This document shows positions 16,483 to 25,309 of a DNA stretch of 64,000 bases, piece after piece (position 1 is the stretch's first letter; each line of letters starts with the position of its first letter). Made by a program: the position numbers and the translations under genes. The notes beneath the pieces are model-generated. The model was not told the origin of the DNA. It did not search any database and saw only the letters and a list, made by a program, of their open reading frames with translations. Origin of the DNA: Faucicola osloensis_B (GTDB lineage: Bacteria > Pseudomonadota > Gammaproteobacteria > Pseudomonadales > Moraxellaceae); the NCBI GenBank assembly GCA_964211495.1, contig CAXORL010000001.1, forward strand, positions 558,001-622,000, written 5' to 3'.

Positions 16483-18147
16483 CTAGTTTAATAACCGCCA
16501 CAATACAAACAGCACGGCAATCACATAAAAAATCGGTGCAAGCCAGCTACTCACCTGCCAAACGGCATGACTGGCAATCATTTGCGCGATAAACAACGAA
16601 CCCACAAACCCAAGCACCGCAAGCCAATCTTGCTGACGACTTTTGAGCATATCTGAGCGAATTTGCTGTATTTCACGCAGCTGCTGATCTTGGTGGCCGC
16701 CCAGGTTTGACAGACTTTGCAAACTATTATCCAGCAATTGTGGCATGTCATTGAGACTTAGTAACAGTTCAGGTAATTGCTTGCGTAGCTCGCCAATTTT
16801 TTGCATCGGGTCAAATTGCTGCTTCACCCAGCCTGTCAAAATCGGTTTAGCAAGCGACCAGATATCAAGCTCAGGGTATAAATCCCGTCCTAGACCCTCC
16901 ACATGCACGAGCGTTTTAAGCAGCAGCATCAACTGCGGCGGTATATCCAAATGATAGCGACGGGCAATATCGAGCACCGACATGAGCACACCTGCAAAAT
17001 CAATGTCGTTGATTGGCTTACTAATCATCGGTGACACGGTGCGGCGCATATCGCGCATGAGGGCGTATTTATCGGTATTGGGTGGAATCCAGCCTGCCCG
17101 CGCAATGATATCTACTAGACCGGTAAAGTTATTGTTCATCACCGATAATAAAAGCCTTGCCACAATCATTTGGTCAGCTTTAGATAGCTCGCCTACGATT
17201 GAGCAATCAAGGGCGATGTAGCGGGGATTGGGATTTGGGGTATCGGCTGGCAGCGTTTCAACAAACACATTGCCTGGGTGCATATCGGCATGGAAGAAAT
17301 TATCCCGAAATACTTGCGTGAAAAAAATCGTTAATCCTTTTGCCGCAAGTGCCGCCCTATCATATCCAAGCGCATCAAATACTTGTGTTTGCGAAATCGG
17401 CACCCCAACAATGCGCTCCATAATCATGATGTTTTTGCTGGCTTGATACACTTCAGGCACATACATCATCGATGAACCCAAAAAGTTGTTACGCATTTGG
17501 GTGGTATTGGCAGCTTCAAGGGTTAAATCAAGCTCATTGAGCAAAACTTGCCGATAATCTTCAACGATATCGATAATATGTACAGCACGCGCCGCTTCAA
17601 TCCGTGCTGACGCCCACCCTGCCAAATCGCGCAATAATTCAAAATCTTCAATAATCTGTTCACGGATGGTTGGGCGAACTACTTTAACCACCACTTCACG
17701 CCCATCATGCAGACGTGCGGTATGCACTTGGGCGATGGATGCCGCCGCTAACGGTGTGCCATCAAATCTAGCAAATAGCTGATTGATAGGTTGCCCCAAA
17801 CCGCCTTTTTTTGTCGATTGTTCAATTTGCTCGATAACGGTATCGACACTAAAGGGTTTCACCCTGTCTTGCAGATGCACCAACTGCTCAATAATCTCAG
17901 GGGTGACCAAATCACGACGGGTGGAAAGCAGCTGCCCTAATTTTAAAAACAGCGTGCCCATCTCTTCAAGCGCCAGCCTAACCCCGTCTGGATGGGGTTT
18001 TTGAAAATAGCTGGCAGGGTGCATACGGATAAGTTTGGCAATGGGCTCAAGCTGCGGCGTCTCTTCAATAGGTAGATGGGTATCAACACGATAATGAGCG
18101 GCAATGCGCCACAGTTGTAAAAGACGTTTGCGATGATTTAGTAACAC
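16483..18147 (-). CDS. ubiB: UbiB, ABC1-type atypical kinase/ATPase
   Basis: A 554-residue protein needed for ubiquinone synthesis, probably an ATPase that helps extract lipid precursors for the Ubi complex. The ABC1 core shows LGQLLSTRRDLVTPEIIEQL, the A-rich loop PLAAASIAQVHTA with the KxGQ-like motif, REVVVKVVRP, DNFFHADMHPGNVFV and ALDCSIVGEL. Two hydrophobic helices at the C-terminus anchor it to the membrane. The start is GTG (18147), matching the N-terminal LLQLWR region of homologues. A terminator-like hairpin sits between ubiJ and this gene, so expression may be partly independent. Confidence 0.94.
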   Translation of the reverse strand: MLLNHRKRLLQLWRIAAHYRVDTHLPIEETPQLEPIAKLIRMHPASYFQKPHPDGVRLALEEMGTLFLKLGQLLSTRRDLVTPEIIEQLVHLQDRVKPFSVDTVIEQIEQSTKKGGLGQPINQLFARFDGTPLAAASIAQVHTARLHDGREVVVKVVRPTIREQIIEDFELLRDLAGWASARIEAARAVHIIDIVEDYRQVLLNELDLTLEAANTTQMRNNFLGSSMMYVPEVYQASKNIMIMERIVGVPISQTQVFDALGYDRAALAAKGLTIFFTQVFRDNFFHADMHPGNVFVETLPADTPNPNPRYIALDCSIVGELSKADQMIVARLLLSVMNNNFTGLVDIIARAGWIPPNTDKYALMRDMRRTVSPMISKPINDIDFAGVLMSVLDIARRYHLDIPPQLMLLLKTLVHVEGLGRDLYPELDIWSLAKPILTGWVKQQFDPMQKIGELRKQLPELLLSLNDMPQLLDNSLQSLSNLGGHQDQQLREIQQIRSDMLKSRQQDWLAVLGFVGSLFIAQMIASHAVWQVSSWLAPIFYVIAVLFVLWRLLN

Positions 18148-18217
18148 GTTGGCAACTCGTTAGAAAGCTTATCAATGGTGGGAATTCTAGCATGATATAA
18201 GCAATTTTTTAATGATT

Positions 18218-18244
18218 AAAAAAAAGACGAGGATTTAACCCGTC
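18218..18244 (-). terminator. Hairpin with U-tract between ubiJ and ubiB
   Basis: On the minus strand a short stem (GACGGG pairing with the CCTCGTC side, one G-U pair) is followed directly by eight Ts. It lies 49 bases after the ubiJ stop and could attenuate transcription into ubiB. Confidence 0.5.
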
Positions 18245-18292
18245 ATTTTGATTGTGCAAAAGCAACTTTTGCAATAAATTTACCTTTGCAAT

Positions 18293-18934
18293 CTACTTTT
18301 GCAATAAAGCCGCTTGCTGTTGCTTGATGGCATCGAGTCTGGCTTGTTCACGTTCAATATCCGCCCGCAGTTTTAGTAGCTGTTGCTTTAATTCATTGCC
18401 TGCATTGGCATCAATACTTGCACCGTTGGTTTTCCACTCTCTGATATTGGCAATATCGGCAAACATCTCTTTGGCAGGTGCAGCAATTGTGCCTTTTAGG
18501 TTGGCTAACAGATTAGACAATTGACTTGCCATCGGCAGGCCAATCAAAGGTTGCAGTTTACCAATGATATCAGGGTCAAACCCGGCGACTAACTGTTTGA
18601 CTTGCATCAGCACTTTATAATCGCCCTCAATTGGCAGATTGCCTTGTGGTTCACCCATCAAATTGAGCAAATGCACAGGGTTGTCCACCTTGACAATACA
18701 ATCAGGTTTGCTTACCACAGCGCTACCCTTAGGTTCAAAAACATCAACCGTCACAGGTTCAAAGCGAATGTGGTCATCATTAAAAATCGTATCAAATTCA
18801 ATGGCTGGCTCTGCCATCACTAGGCGCAAAACTTTACCCGATAACGGTTGTAGCCCTGCTTGGGTGATGGGGTCAGTGGCAATCGCTAGATTAACCACTT
18901 TTTCAATCCCTGCGAGTAGTAATACAGTAAACAT
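18293..18934 (-). CDS. ubiJ: UbiJ, SCP2-domain ubiquinone accessory factor
   Basis: A 213-residue protein. The N-terminal part (about 5-110) fits the SCP2 lipid-binding fold as used in UbiJ: GIEKVVNLAIATDPITQAGLQPLSGKVLRL is the conserved entry, followed by the VDNPVHLLNLM and LPIEGDYKVLMQV strands. The C-terminus is an Arg/Gln-rich coiled coil (LRADIEREQARLDAIKQQQ). In E. coli UbiJ forms the scaffold of the soluble Ubi complex with UbiK. Its place between ubiE and ubiB is the conserved gammaproteobacterial order, which strongly supports the call. Confidence 0.9.
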   Translation of the reverse strand: MFTVLLLAGIEKVVNLAIATDPITQAGLQPLSGKVLRLVMAEPAIEFDTIFNDDHIRFEPVTVDVFEPKGSAVVSKPDCIVKVDNPVHLLNLMGEPQGNLPIEGDYKVLMQVKQLVAGFDPDIIGKLQPLIGLPMASQLSNLLANLKGTIAAPAKEMFADIANIREWKTNGASIDANAGNELKQQLLKLRADIEREQARLDAIKQQQAALLQK

Positions 18935-18989
18935 CTGATTCTCTTTTAGTATATAAATTTCAGTGAGCTATTATATTTTTCGCCATCAG

Positions 18990-20021
18990 TTACTTTTTAA
19001 ACCCACGATGTACCGCCACGATACCGCCTGTTAGATTGTTATAGTCACAATTGACAAACCCTGCGTCTTCCATCATGCCTTTTAAAGTGCGTTGGTCTGG
19101 GTGCATACGGATAGACTCTGCCAAATACTGATAGCTTTCGCTGTCATTCGCCACCAATTTACCCATGAGTGGCAATGCGGTAAATGAATACAAATCATAC
19201 ACTTTACCAAATGGCTCAAACACCGGTTTTGAAAATTCCAAAATCAACAAGCGACCACCTTTTTTGAGCACCCGATACATCGAGCGCAGTGCCGCGTCTT
19301 TGTCGGTGACGTTGCGTAGCCCAAAGCTAATTGTCACCAAATCAAAACTTTCATCTTCAAATGGTGCTAGCGTCTCAGCATTGGCAAGCACAAAATCGAC
19401 GTTACTACAGCCTGCATTGAGCAGACGCTCCCGACCGACCTCTAGCATCGCTTCATTGATATCGGACAATACCACATGACCTGTGCGACCGACCTCTTTA
19501 CTAAAGGCTTTTGCCAAGTCACCTGTGCCGCCTGCGATATCTAGTACCCGTTGACCTGCGCGCACGCCCGTTAGGCTTATGGCATAGCGTTTCCACAGAC
19601 GATGAATACCGAGTGACATTAAATCATTCATAATGTCGTATTTTTTGGCAACAGAGGTAAACACTTCTGCTACTTTTTGTTGTTTTTCAGCTTTTTTGAC
19701 GGTTTTGTAGCCAAAATGGGTTTCTTCATTGCCATCAGTGGCTTCTGTGTGCGGGTTGTAAATAGCTGACTTATCAAAACCGCTAGTTGATTGCGCTGAC
19801 GACTCATTGGGGATAGCGTCATTTGGGGTAGCGGATGCAGGGCGAGTAAGCTGCTGACCTTGGGGCACGGATTCTGGCAAATCAGCTGTGCCAGTAAATT
19901 GACGGTTGATGGTGGTGTCAGCTGTCAGTGACTGTTGTACTTGGCTATTGAGTTTGTCATTGGCTTGTAGGCTGTCTTTTACCAAGCTGTCTTGGATTGA
20001 ATGATGGTTATTGTCGTTCAT
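18990..20021 (-). CDS. ubiE: Ubiquinone/menaquinone C-methyltransferase UbiE with long N-terminal extension
   Basis: A class I SAM methyltransferase for C-methylation in ubiquinone synthesis. The family core begins near residue 102 with THFGYKTV, then VFTSVAKKYDIMNDLMSLGIHR, the SAM motif VLDIAGGTGDLAKAF, NEAMLEVGRERL, TISFGLRNVTD and GGRLLILEFSKP. The core matches the usual 250 residues; the first 100 residues are Ser/Gln/Asn-rich, probably disordered, and unlike other UbiE. The ATG at 20021 has AGGA in the right place, and no Met lies nearer to the core until inside it, so the extension appears to be translated. Upstream neighbour is the FFLEELY-type gene. Confidence 0.93.
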   Translation of the reverse strand: MNDNNHHSIQDSLVKDSLQANDKLNSQVQQSLTADTTINRQFTGTADLPESVPQGQQLTRPASATPNDAIPNESSAQSTSGFDKSAIYNPHTEATDGNEETHFGYKTVKKAEKQQKVAEVFTSVAKKYDIMNDLMSLGIHRLWKRYAISLTGVRAGQRVLDIAGGTGDLAKAFSKEVGRTGHVVLSDINEAMLEVGRERLLNAGCSNVDFVLANAETLAPFEDESFDLVTISFGLRNVTDKDAALRSMYRVLKKGGRLLILEFSKPVFEPFGKVYDLYSFTALPLMGKLVANDSESYQYLAESIRMHPDQRTLKGMMEDAGFVNCDYNNLTGGIVAVHRGFKK

Positions 20022-20108
20022 GTGGTTTCCTAGTGAGGTCATCGCCAATTACAAATTGGCAAAGTTAAACGCGCAAAGTTCGTGCAAAAATTTTTTTCTA
20101 TTTTATCA

Positions 20109-20807
20109 CTAAACCTCAAAAGGATGTTCTTTGCCAACATGCACATTGGTAATGATTTGCAACTCTTTTTCACAAAATGGCTCGATAAAGGCGCCAATAC
20201 TTTTAATCGGTTTGATGGCAGCAAAGCCTTCGGCGATAAAGTCATATAACGGCTGAAAGCCTTTTTTGTACGCTGTGCCTTTGGCAAGTGAAAATGCTTT
20301 TTGTAAGATAAAAGATTTAAGATATTTATCTGTGCGATAGCACATTTGTTTGAGGTCAGCAATCTGTTGGCGTCTTGCCGACTCTGCATTGACGGACTGA
20401 TAGGCTTTAATCATGGATGGTTCATCCACGGATAAATGATTCTCTTGTAAATACTGAGCAAGCTGTAAATCAAGCTTAATGGCGTTAATCGCTTCGATGA
20501 TACCGGCTGCGCCTGTGCTGACGGCATTGGCAGGGATAAATTTTTCTAGTTTTTCAGCCTTTTGCACCATGCGCTCTAGCTGTTCAGCGAGCACATTGAA
20601 TTTTTCGCCGCCATACAGTTGGTCAATTAAAAATTCCCCCATGCCTTGGTTGTTGGCGCTGGCAAACAAGGCTTGATGGGTTTTATGAATACGACCGCGT
20701 TGCCAGGCTTGTACTTCACTGAGTTTTTGCGCTAACTGGGTATCGCTGTGGTATGGGAGGGCGCGAAATTGTTTTAAATCTTGTTCTAATTGGCTTAAGC
20801 TGCTCAT
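20109..20807 (-). CDS. FFLEELY-motif-like protein of unknown function
   Basis: A 232-residue soluble, helix-rich protein without signal peptide. It contains LFASANNQGMGEFLIDQLYGG, which matches the position and shape of the FFLEELY motif that names an uncharacterised proteobacterial family; assignment is from memory of that motif and therefore moderate. I chose the ATG at 20807, which has GAGG at the right distance, over one 20 codons upstream without a ribosome site. It lies directly upstream of ubiE on the same strand (87 bases), so it may be co-transcribed with ubiquinone genes; whether it has a role there is unknown. Confidence 0.6.
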   Translation of the reverse strand: MSSLSQLEQDLKQFRALPYHSDTQLAQKLSEVQAWQRGRIHKTHQALFASANNQGMGEFLIDQLYGGEKFNVLAEQLERMVQKAEKLEKFIPANAVSTGAAGIIEAINAIKLDLQLAQYLQENHLSVDEPSMIKAYQSVNAESARRQQIADLKQMCYRTDKYLKSFILQKAFSLAKGTAYKKGFQPLYDFIAEGFAAIKPIKSIGAFIEPFCEKELQIITNVHVGKEHPFEV

Positions 20808-21029
20808 AGGGCCTCGATTTTTTGCAAAATTTTTAAATTCAATACAGAGAAACTGCAGTTTATCCATTGTATAAACCCACAGTAAAATGAAGTTTTGTGC
20901 CGCATTACCTTAATGTAAATCTACCAAAAATACAAATCGTAAATTGTTCAACAATAGGATAACTGCTATCTTTTAAAAAAAATGAAGCGGTCATTAGCAA
21001 AATTTCGGGTATTTCCCTAAGAAGGTCGT

Positions 21030-22733
21030 ATGCCAATGCAAAATAGCAACAGTTTAAACAATAGCTTAAATAATAACTTGAATAACAACTTGAATAATAA
21101 TACAGCCGCGTCTGCACCCACCAATAACGCTGCCAAATCTGCCAAAACCGCTAAAGCTCACAAAACCCCACCCGCGACGCTTGAGGCGCAATTAAGTTTT
21201 GACTTGATTACCGAGCAAACCACCCTACGCGAGCAACGGGCTGGCAAAAACTCGCGCGGGCTACTAATCTTGGTGAATGGTATGGAAAATTCGGGCAAAG
21301 GCGAAGCGGTTAAAGCGCTAACCGAATGGATGGACGCACGCTATATTAAGGTTCACGCCACCATGGGACAGCATCCCAGCCGCCACCAACCTATTTGGCA
21401 ACGTCACACATGGCAACTGCCTAGAAAGGGTGAAATTGCGGTGTATTTTGGTAACTGGTACGCTGACTTGATTCGCTATGTGTTTGACTGTGGCGATGAT
21501 ATAGATGAACAGCGCTTACAGCAAATGATTGAAGACATTGAAGCGTTTGAACAAGATTTGGTCAATAACAACACCGATATCGTCAAATGCTGGTTTTCAG
21601 TCGACAACAAAACGCTAAAAAAACGCTTGACCGATGAAGAGCCTGACCCTGAGCAGTTGTATCATTTAGATTGGTTTCGAAAAAAAGACGTGAAACGTTT
21701 CAAACGTTTTAGCAGCAAGCTCATGGGCTTACAATCAAACTGGCACCACATAGATGGACAGGATATTGATGCCTCAAACATCCAATTTGCGAATGTTGTG
21801 TTAGCAGCGCTGCAAGCCATGAACCAACTGTCTGCAGCCGATGATGCCCAAGACAACCCCCAAAAAGCCGACAAATCAGCTAACCCTAAAACGGACAAAA
21901 ATCCTGTTAAACCCACCTCACTGCCTTTTAAACCAACCCCTCTGATTGATGAGTTGGTTAACGTCGATAACCAAGCATTAGAAAAAGCAGATTATAAAAA
22001 ACAACTGCATAGCAAACAACATATACTCGCTGAACTGATTCGTGAGCGAGGTCAGCGCCATATCATCTTTGTCTTTGAAGGTATGGATGCGGCAGGCAAA
22101 GGCGGCGCGATACGCCGCATCATTGCCCCACTCGACCCGCGTGAATTTAGCATCCACGCTATCTCTGCACCGACCGAAGATGAATTAAAACACGCCTATC
22201 TGTGGCGTTTTTGGACGCGACTACCCCATGATGAAATGGCAGATGTGGATATAATGTATTTATCGCAAAAATTCAAACGCAATAAATGCGTCGCCTTACT
22301 CAAACAACGCCTGCATAATAGCCGAGTGACCATTTTTGACCGTAGTTGGTATGGTCGCGTACTCGTTGAGCGTATTGAAGGCTTTGCAAAAGAGGCAGAC
22401 TGGCAACGTGCTTATGGCGAAATCAATCGCTTTGAAAACGACTTGGTACAGAGCAATGCCATTGTGGTCAAGTTTTGGCTCGCTATCAGTGAAGAAGAAG
22501 AACTTAAACGCTTTAAAGCGCGTGAAGAGACGCCCAATAAGCATTTTAAAATTACGGATGACGATTGGCGTAATCGTGCCAAATGGCATGAGTACGTGCA
22601 AGCCGCTTCCGACATGATTCATTTAACCCACCATAAAAAACGCCCGTGGTATGTGATTGCTACCGATGATAAATACACTGCGAGACTCAAAATCCTTGAC
22701 GCTATTATTTCAGAGCTATCTAAGAATTTATAA
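21030..22733 (+). CDS. pap: Polyphosphate:AMP phosphotransferase (two PPK2 domains)
   Basis: A 567-residue protein with two PPK2 modules. The first (about 50-265) has NGMENSGKGEAVKALTEW, the second (about 315-560) EGMDAAGKGGAIRRI and the FDRSWYGRVLVER motif. Two-domain members phosphorylate AMP to ADP using polyphosphate, a reaction first characterised in Acinetobacter, where the C-terminal domain is catalytic. A Lys/Pro/Asp-rich linker joins the domains and the first 45 residues are a low-complexity Asn tail (SLNNSLNNNLNN) encoded by 12-bp tandem units. AAGAAGG lies before the ATG. The stop codon sits inside a 22-bp tandem duplication. Confidence 0.9.
   Translation: MPMQNSNSLNNSLNNNLNNNLNNNTAASAPTNNAAKSAKTAKAHKTPPATLEAQLSFDLITEQTTLREQRAGKNSRGLLILVNGMENSGKGEAVKALTEWMDARYIKVHATMGQHPSRHQPIWQRHTWQLPRKGEIAVYFGNWYADLIRYVFDCGDDIDEQRLQQMIEDIEAFEQDLVNNNTDIVKCWFSVDNKTLKKRLTDEEPDPEQLYHLDWFRKKDVKRFKRFSSKLMGLQSNWHHIDGQDIDASNIQFANVVLAALQAMNQLSAADDAQDNPQKADKSANPKTDKNPVKPTSLPFKPTPLIDELVNVDNQALEKADYKKQLHSKQHILAELIRERGQRHIIFVFEGMDAAGKGGAIRRIIAPLDPREFSIHAISAPTEDELKHAYLWRFWTRLPHDEMADVDIMYLSQKFKRNKCVALLKQRLHNSRVTIFDRSWYGRVLVERIEGFAKEADWQRAYGEINRFENDLVQSNAIVVKFWLAISEEEELKRFKAREETPNKHFKITDDDWRNRAKWHEYVQAASDMIHLTHHKKRPWYVIATDDKYTARLKILDAIISELSKNL
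21048..21095 (+). repeat. Four 12-bp tandem units at the pap N-terminus
   Basis: AACAGTTTAAAC, AATAGCTTAAAT, AATAACTTGAAT and AACAACTTGAAT follow each other and encode (S/N)LNN repeats. A related two-unit array occurs in the unrelated folK-like gene. Confidence 0.92.
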
Positions 22734-22762
22734 AACGTTATCTAAAAATTTATACATTGTTA
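22719..22762 (+). repeat. 22-bp tandem duplication across the pap stop codon
   Basis: Unit one (22719-22740) includes the stop TAA at 22731; unit two (22741-22762) matches it at 18 of 22 positions. The copy of the stop has mutated to TAC. Confidence 0.88.
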
Positions 22763-22797
22763 AGAGTGTGCCTTTTTACTATTTTGCTATATCTTAA

Positions 22798-22844
22798 AAC
22801 TGTCTACCCAACTTGATGAAAGATAATGATTTTGGTGGACAGTT
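22798..22844. repeat. Inverted repeat upstream of ppiD
   Basis: AACTGTCTACC (22798-22808) and GGTGGACAGTT (22834-22844) are 11-bp arms with one mismatch around 25 bases. A TATAAT follows at 22849-22854, about 70 bases before ppiD. It may be an operator, a cruciform, or the footprint of a small element; no transposase is present. Confidence 0.5.
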
Positions 22845-22926
22845 CCCCTATAATATCGTGTTTGATTTGATTATTTAGCCTGATTAGTTATCCTTAATAA
22901 ATCCATCTAAACTGCAAGTGAGCAAT

Positions 22927-24795
22927 ATGGAATCTTTACGCAATTTTTTGAAAGGTTGGATGGGCAAAGCCTTGCTCGTTCTTTTTTTACTTCCTTTAGC
23001 CATCACGGGGTTTGAGTCAATTGTCCGTAGCGGAGATGACCCGAATGCTGTTGCCAAAGTTGCAGAGTTAAATATCGATAATGCCACCTTGCAAACCATG
23101 ATTAACAATCGCCGCGAAACCTTGCTTGAGCAAGTGAATGGGGATGCAAGCCTACTTAATAGCGATAAATTACGTGAGCAGATGCTGCACAATTTGATTG
23201 ACCGTTATTTGATTATCAACCAAGCCAACCAGCTTGGTTTCACTGTATCGGACGCCACTATCACCCAAATGTTGATGGCAGAAAAAACCTTTCAAGACGC
23301 CAGCGGAAAATTTTCTAACGAGTTGTTTGCTAGCTATTTAACCAGTCGCGGCATGACCAAAGAACAATTATTTGATTCGGTTCGTCAAGACTTGTTGGTG
23401 ACTGCCTTTAGCCGCGGTATTATTAATACAGGGATTTTTGCGCAAGGGAGTATTGATAAACTTATGTCAATGCAGTCTGAGTCTCGCCCTGTGCAAGTGC
23501 TACGTTTGGACTGGCACAGCTTTGCCCCGCAGGTACAAGTGACACCGCAAGACATTGCAAGTTATTATCAAAAAAACCAAGCGACACTTAAATCTAGTGA
23601 CATGGTAGATTTAACTTATCTAGAACTCAATAAAAATGCCCTGCCTGTTGCTGCCCCAACGGCTCAGGAATTGCAGCAACAGTATCAAACCTATTTGAAA
23701 AATAGCAACAACCAAACCGAATACGAATTGGCAATGATTTTGATGAATGGCGGTCAAGCACAAGCCACCTTAACCTCATTAAAAAGTAAACTTGATGCCA
23801 ACCAAGCGGATTTTGCGGCACTTGCCAAACAGTACTCGCAAGATGAAGGCAGTAAAAACGATGGCGGTAATATCGGTCCGATTACCCAATCGATGTTCCC
23901 CAATGATTATGATACCATCATGACCCAAATCAAGACCTTAAAAGTCGGTCAAGTCACCAGCCCCATCAAAACCAACTATGGCTATCATTTATTCAAATTG
24001 GTAAAAATCAATGGTCAAACCCCACCAACCATTGAAAGCTTGACGCCTGTGTTAACCGAACAAGTGATGGCGCAAAAGCGTGAAGCCGCCTATCAAGATT
24101 TGATTGGCAAAATCAACAATGACGCAGTCGCTGGCGCTACTATCACCGAGCTTGCCAATCGCTATAAATTAACCGCGAAATCGATTAAAAACTACCCTAA
24201 AACCAATAACTCATCTGCACTCAATCAACCTGCCATTGTAGCGGCGGCATTTGAGCCACTCGCGCTGCAAGAAGGCAGTGTATCAGTCGGCATAGATGTC
24301 TCTGATAAAGTGGTATGGTTACAATCAACCAATCACCGCACCAGCAAACTCATGACACAAGCAGAAGCCGAGCCGGTTATTAAAGCCAAACTTATTGAAG
24401 AGAAAGCAAAAAGTTTAGCCGTGGCAGAGGCCAATGCCATCGCTGCCAAAGTCAAACAAGCCAATTCAATTGCGGCGGCGGGTGCACCATTCCAAGATTT
24501 GGGGATTGTGACTCGTCAAGATAGCAAACTAAGCGATGACGAGCGTGGTGTGGCATTTAGTCAACCTGCTGTTAACAATCAACTAGCGGTCATGACGCGG
24601 CCTACTGTATCGGGTGCGAGCGTGATTGTTGGTGGTGTTATCACCAATGATAACGCCCAAATCACACCGCAAGTCAAACAACAAACTGCCCAAATCGTGC
24701 GCGAAAATATCGGTCAGTCTCAGTTTGAGGATTATTTAGCTTACCTAAAATCCATCACTCAAGTCACGGTTAAACCGCAGACTGCTGCGCCATAA
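22927..24795 (+). CDS. ppiD: Periplasmic folding chaperone PpiD
   Basis: A 622-residue SurA/PpiD-type protein anchored in the inner membrane by one N-terminal helix (LRNFLKGWMGKALLVLFLLPLAITGFES region, residues about 4-30). The SurA-N-like region follows (DNATLQTMINNRRETLLEQ), and one parvulin domain covers about 265-370 (DFAALAKQYSQDEGSKNDGG, GQVTSPIKTNYGYHLFKL). PpiD binds exported proteins leaving the Sec translocon. The initiation codon is either the ATG at 22927 or a GTG three codons earlier; I prefer the ATG because homologues begin MESLRNF/MLDRLR-like. It ends before a strong bidirectional terminator. Confidence 0.9.
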   Translation: MESLRNFLKGWMGKALLVLFLLPLAITGFESIVRSGDDPNAVAKVAELNIDNATLQTMINNRRETLLEQVNGDASLLNSDKLREQMLHNLIDRYLIINQANQLGFTVSDATITQMLMAEKTFQDASGKFSNELFASYLTSRGMTKEQLFDSVRQDLLVTAFSRGIINTGIFAQGSIDKLMSMQSESRPVQVLRLDWHSFAPQVQVTPQDIASYYQKNQATLKSSDMVDLTYLELNKNALPVAAPTAQELQQQYQTYLKNSNNQTEYELAMILMNGGQAQATLTSLKSKLDANQADFAALAKQYSQDEGSKNDGGNIGPITQSMFPNDYDTIMTQIKTLKVGQVTSPIKTNYGYHLFKLVKINGQTPPTIESLTPVLTEQVMAQKREAAYQDLIGKINNDAVAGATITELANRYKLTAKSIKNYPKTNNSSALNQPAIVAAAFEPLALQEGSVSVGIDVSDKVVWLQSTNHRTSKLMTQAEAEPVIKAKLIEEKAKSLAVAEANAIAAKVKQANSIAAAGAPFQDLGIVTRQDSKLSDDERGVAFSQPAVNNQLAVMTRPTVSGASVIVGGVITNDNAQITPQVKQQTAQIVRENIGQSQFEDYLAYLKSITQVTVKPQTAAP

Positions 24796-24881
24796 TATGC
24801 TGTGAATAAATATGCGCTAAATGAGTCAGCGCTTTGCTCTAGCAATGAAATGAGTAGTTTCTAGCAACAAGTAGCGCCATC

Positions 24882-24919
24882 AAAAAAGGCTTACTAACGA
24901 TGATTAGTAAGCCTTTTTT
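24882..24919. terminator. Bidirectional terminator between ppiD and fdx
   Basis: A-run plus GGCTTACTAA pairs with TTAGTAAGCC plus T-run around a six-base loop. It has U-tracts in both directions and closes both ppiD and the isc operon. Confidence 0.9.
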
Positions 24920-24931
24920 TATTGGTTGGTA

Positions 24932-25270
24932 TTAATGATTTTCAGAGGCGTGATTGATGGTATATTTTGGAATTTCAATGGTCAAATCTTGATCTTCAAT
25001 GATGACTTGGCAAGACAATCTTGAATCTGGCTCTAGCCCCCAAGCACGATCTAGCAAATCAGCTTCGATATCATCCATTTCCTCCAAGCTATTAAACCCT
25101 TTTCGCACGATAACATGGCAAGTAGTACAAGCTTTTGACATATCACAAGCATGCTCAATTTTCACGCCTTTTTCTAGCAAACCACGGCATAGATTATCGC
25201 CTTCATTGAGTTCAATCTCTGCGCCAGTAGGGCAAATTTGGTGATGCGGTAATACAGTAATTTTTGGCAT
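24932..25270 (-). CDS. fdx: ISC-type 2Fe-2S ferredoxin
   Basis: A 112-residue adrenodoxin-like ferredoxin that donates electrons for iron-sulfur cluster assembly. Ligands are in CDMSKACTTCHV (three cysteines in C-x5-C-x2-C) with the fourth in SRLSCQVI. The N-terminus PKITVLPHHQICPTGAEIE is typical of the ISC ferredoxin. It is the last gene of iscRSUA-hscBA-fdx; no iscX follows, a terminator does. Confidence 0.95.
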   Translation of the reverse strand: MPKITVLPHHQICPTGAEIELNEGDNLCRGLLEKGVKIEHACDMSKACTTCHVIVRKGFNSLEEMDDIEADLLDRAWGLEPDSRLSCQVIIEDQDLTIEIPKYTINHASENH

Positions 25271-25309
25271 AACAATCTCTTAACGATTAATAGTCTTATG
25301 TATTCAAAA

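Noticed and set aside
24796..24881. Weak tandem repeat after the ppiD stop
   Set aside because: ATAATATGCTGTGA and ATAAATATGCGCTAA look similar but too degenerate to count with the clear stop-codon repeats.
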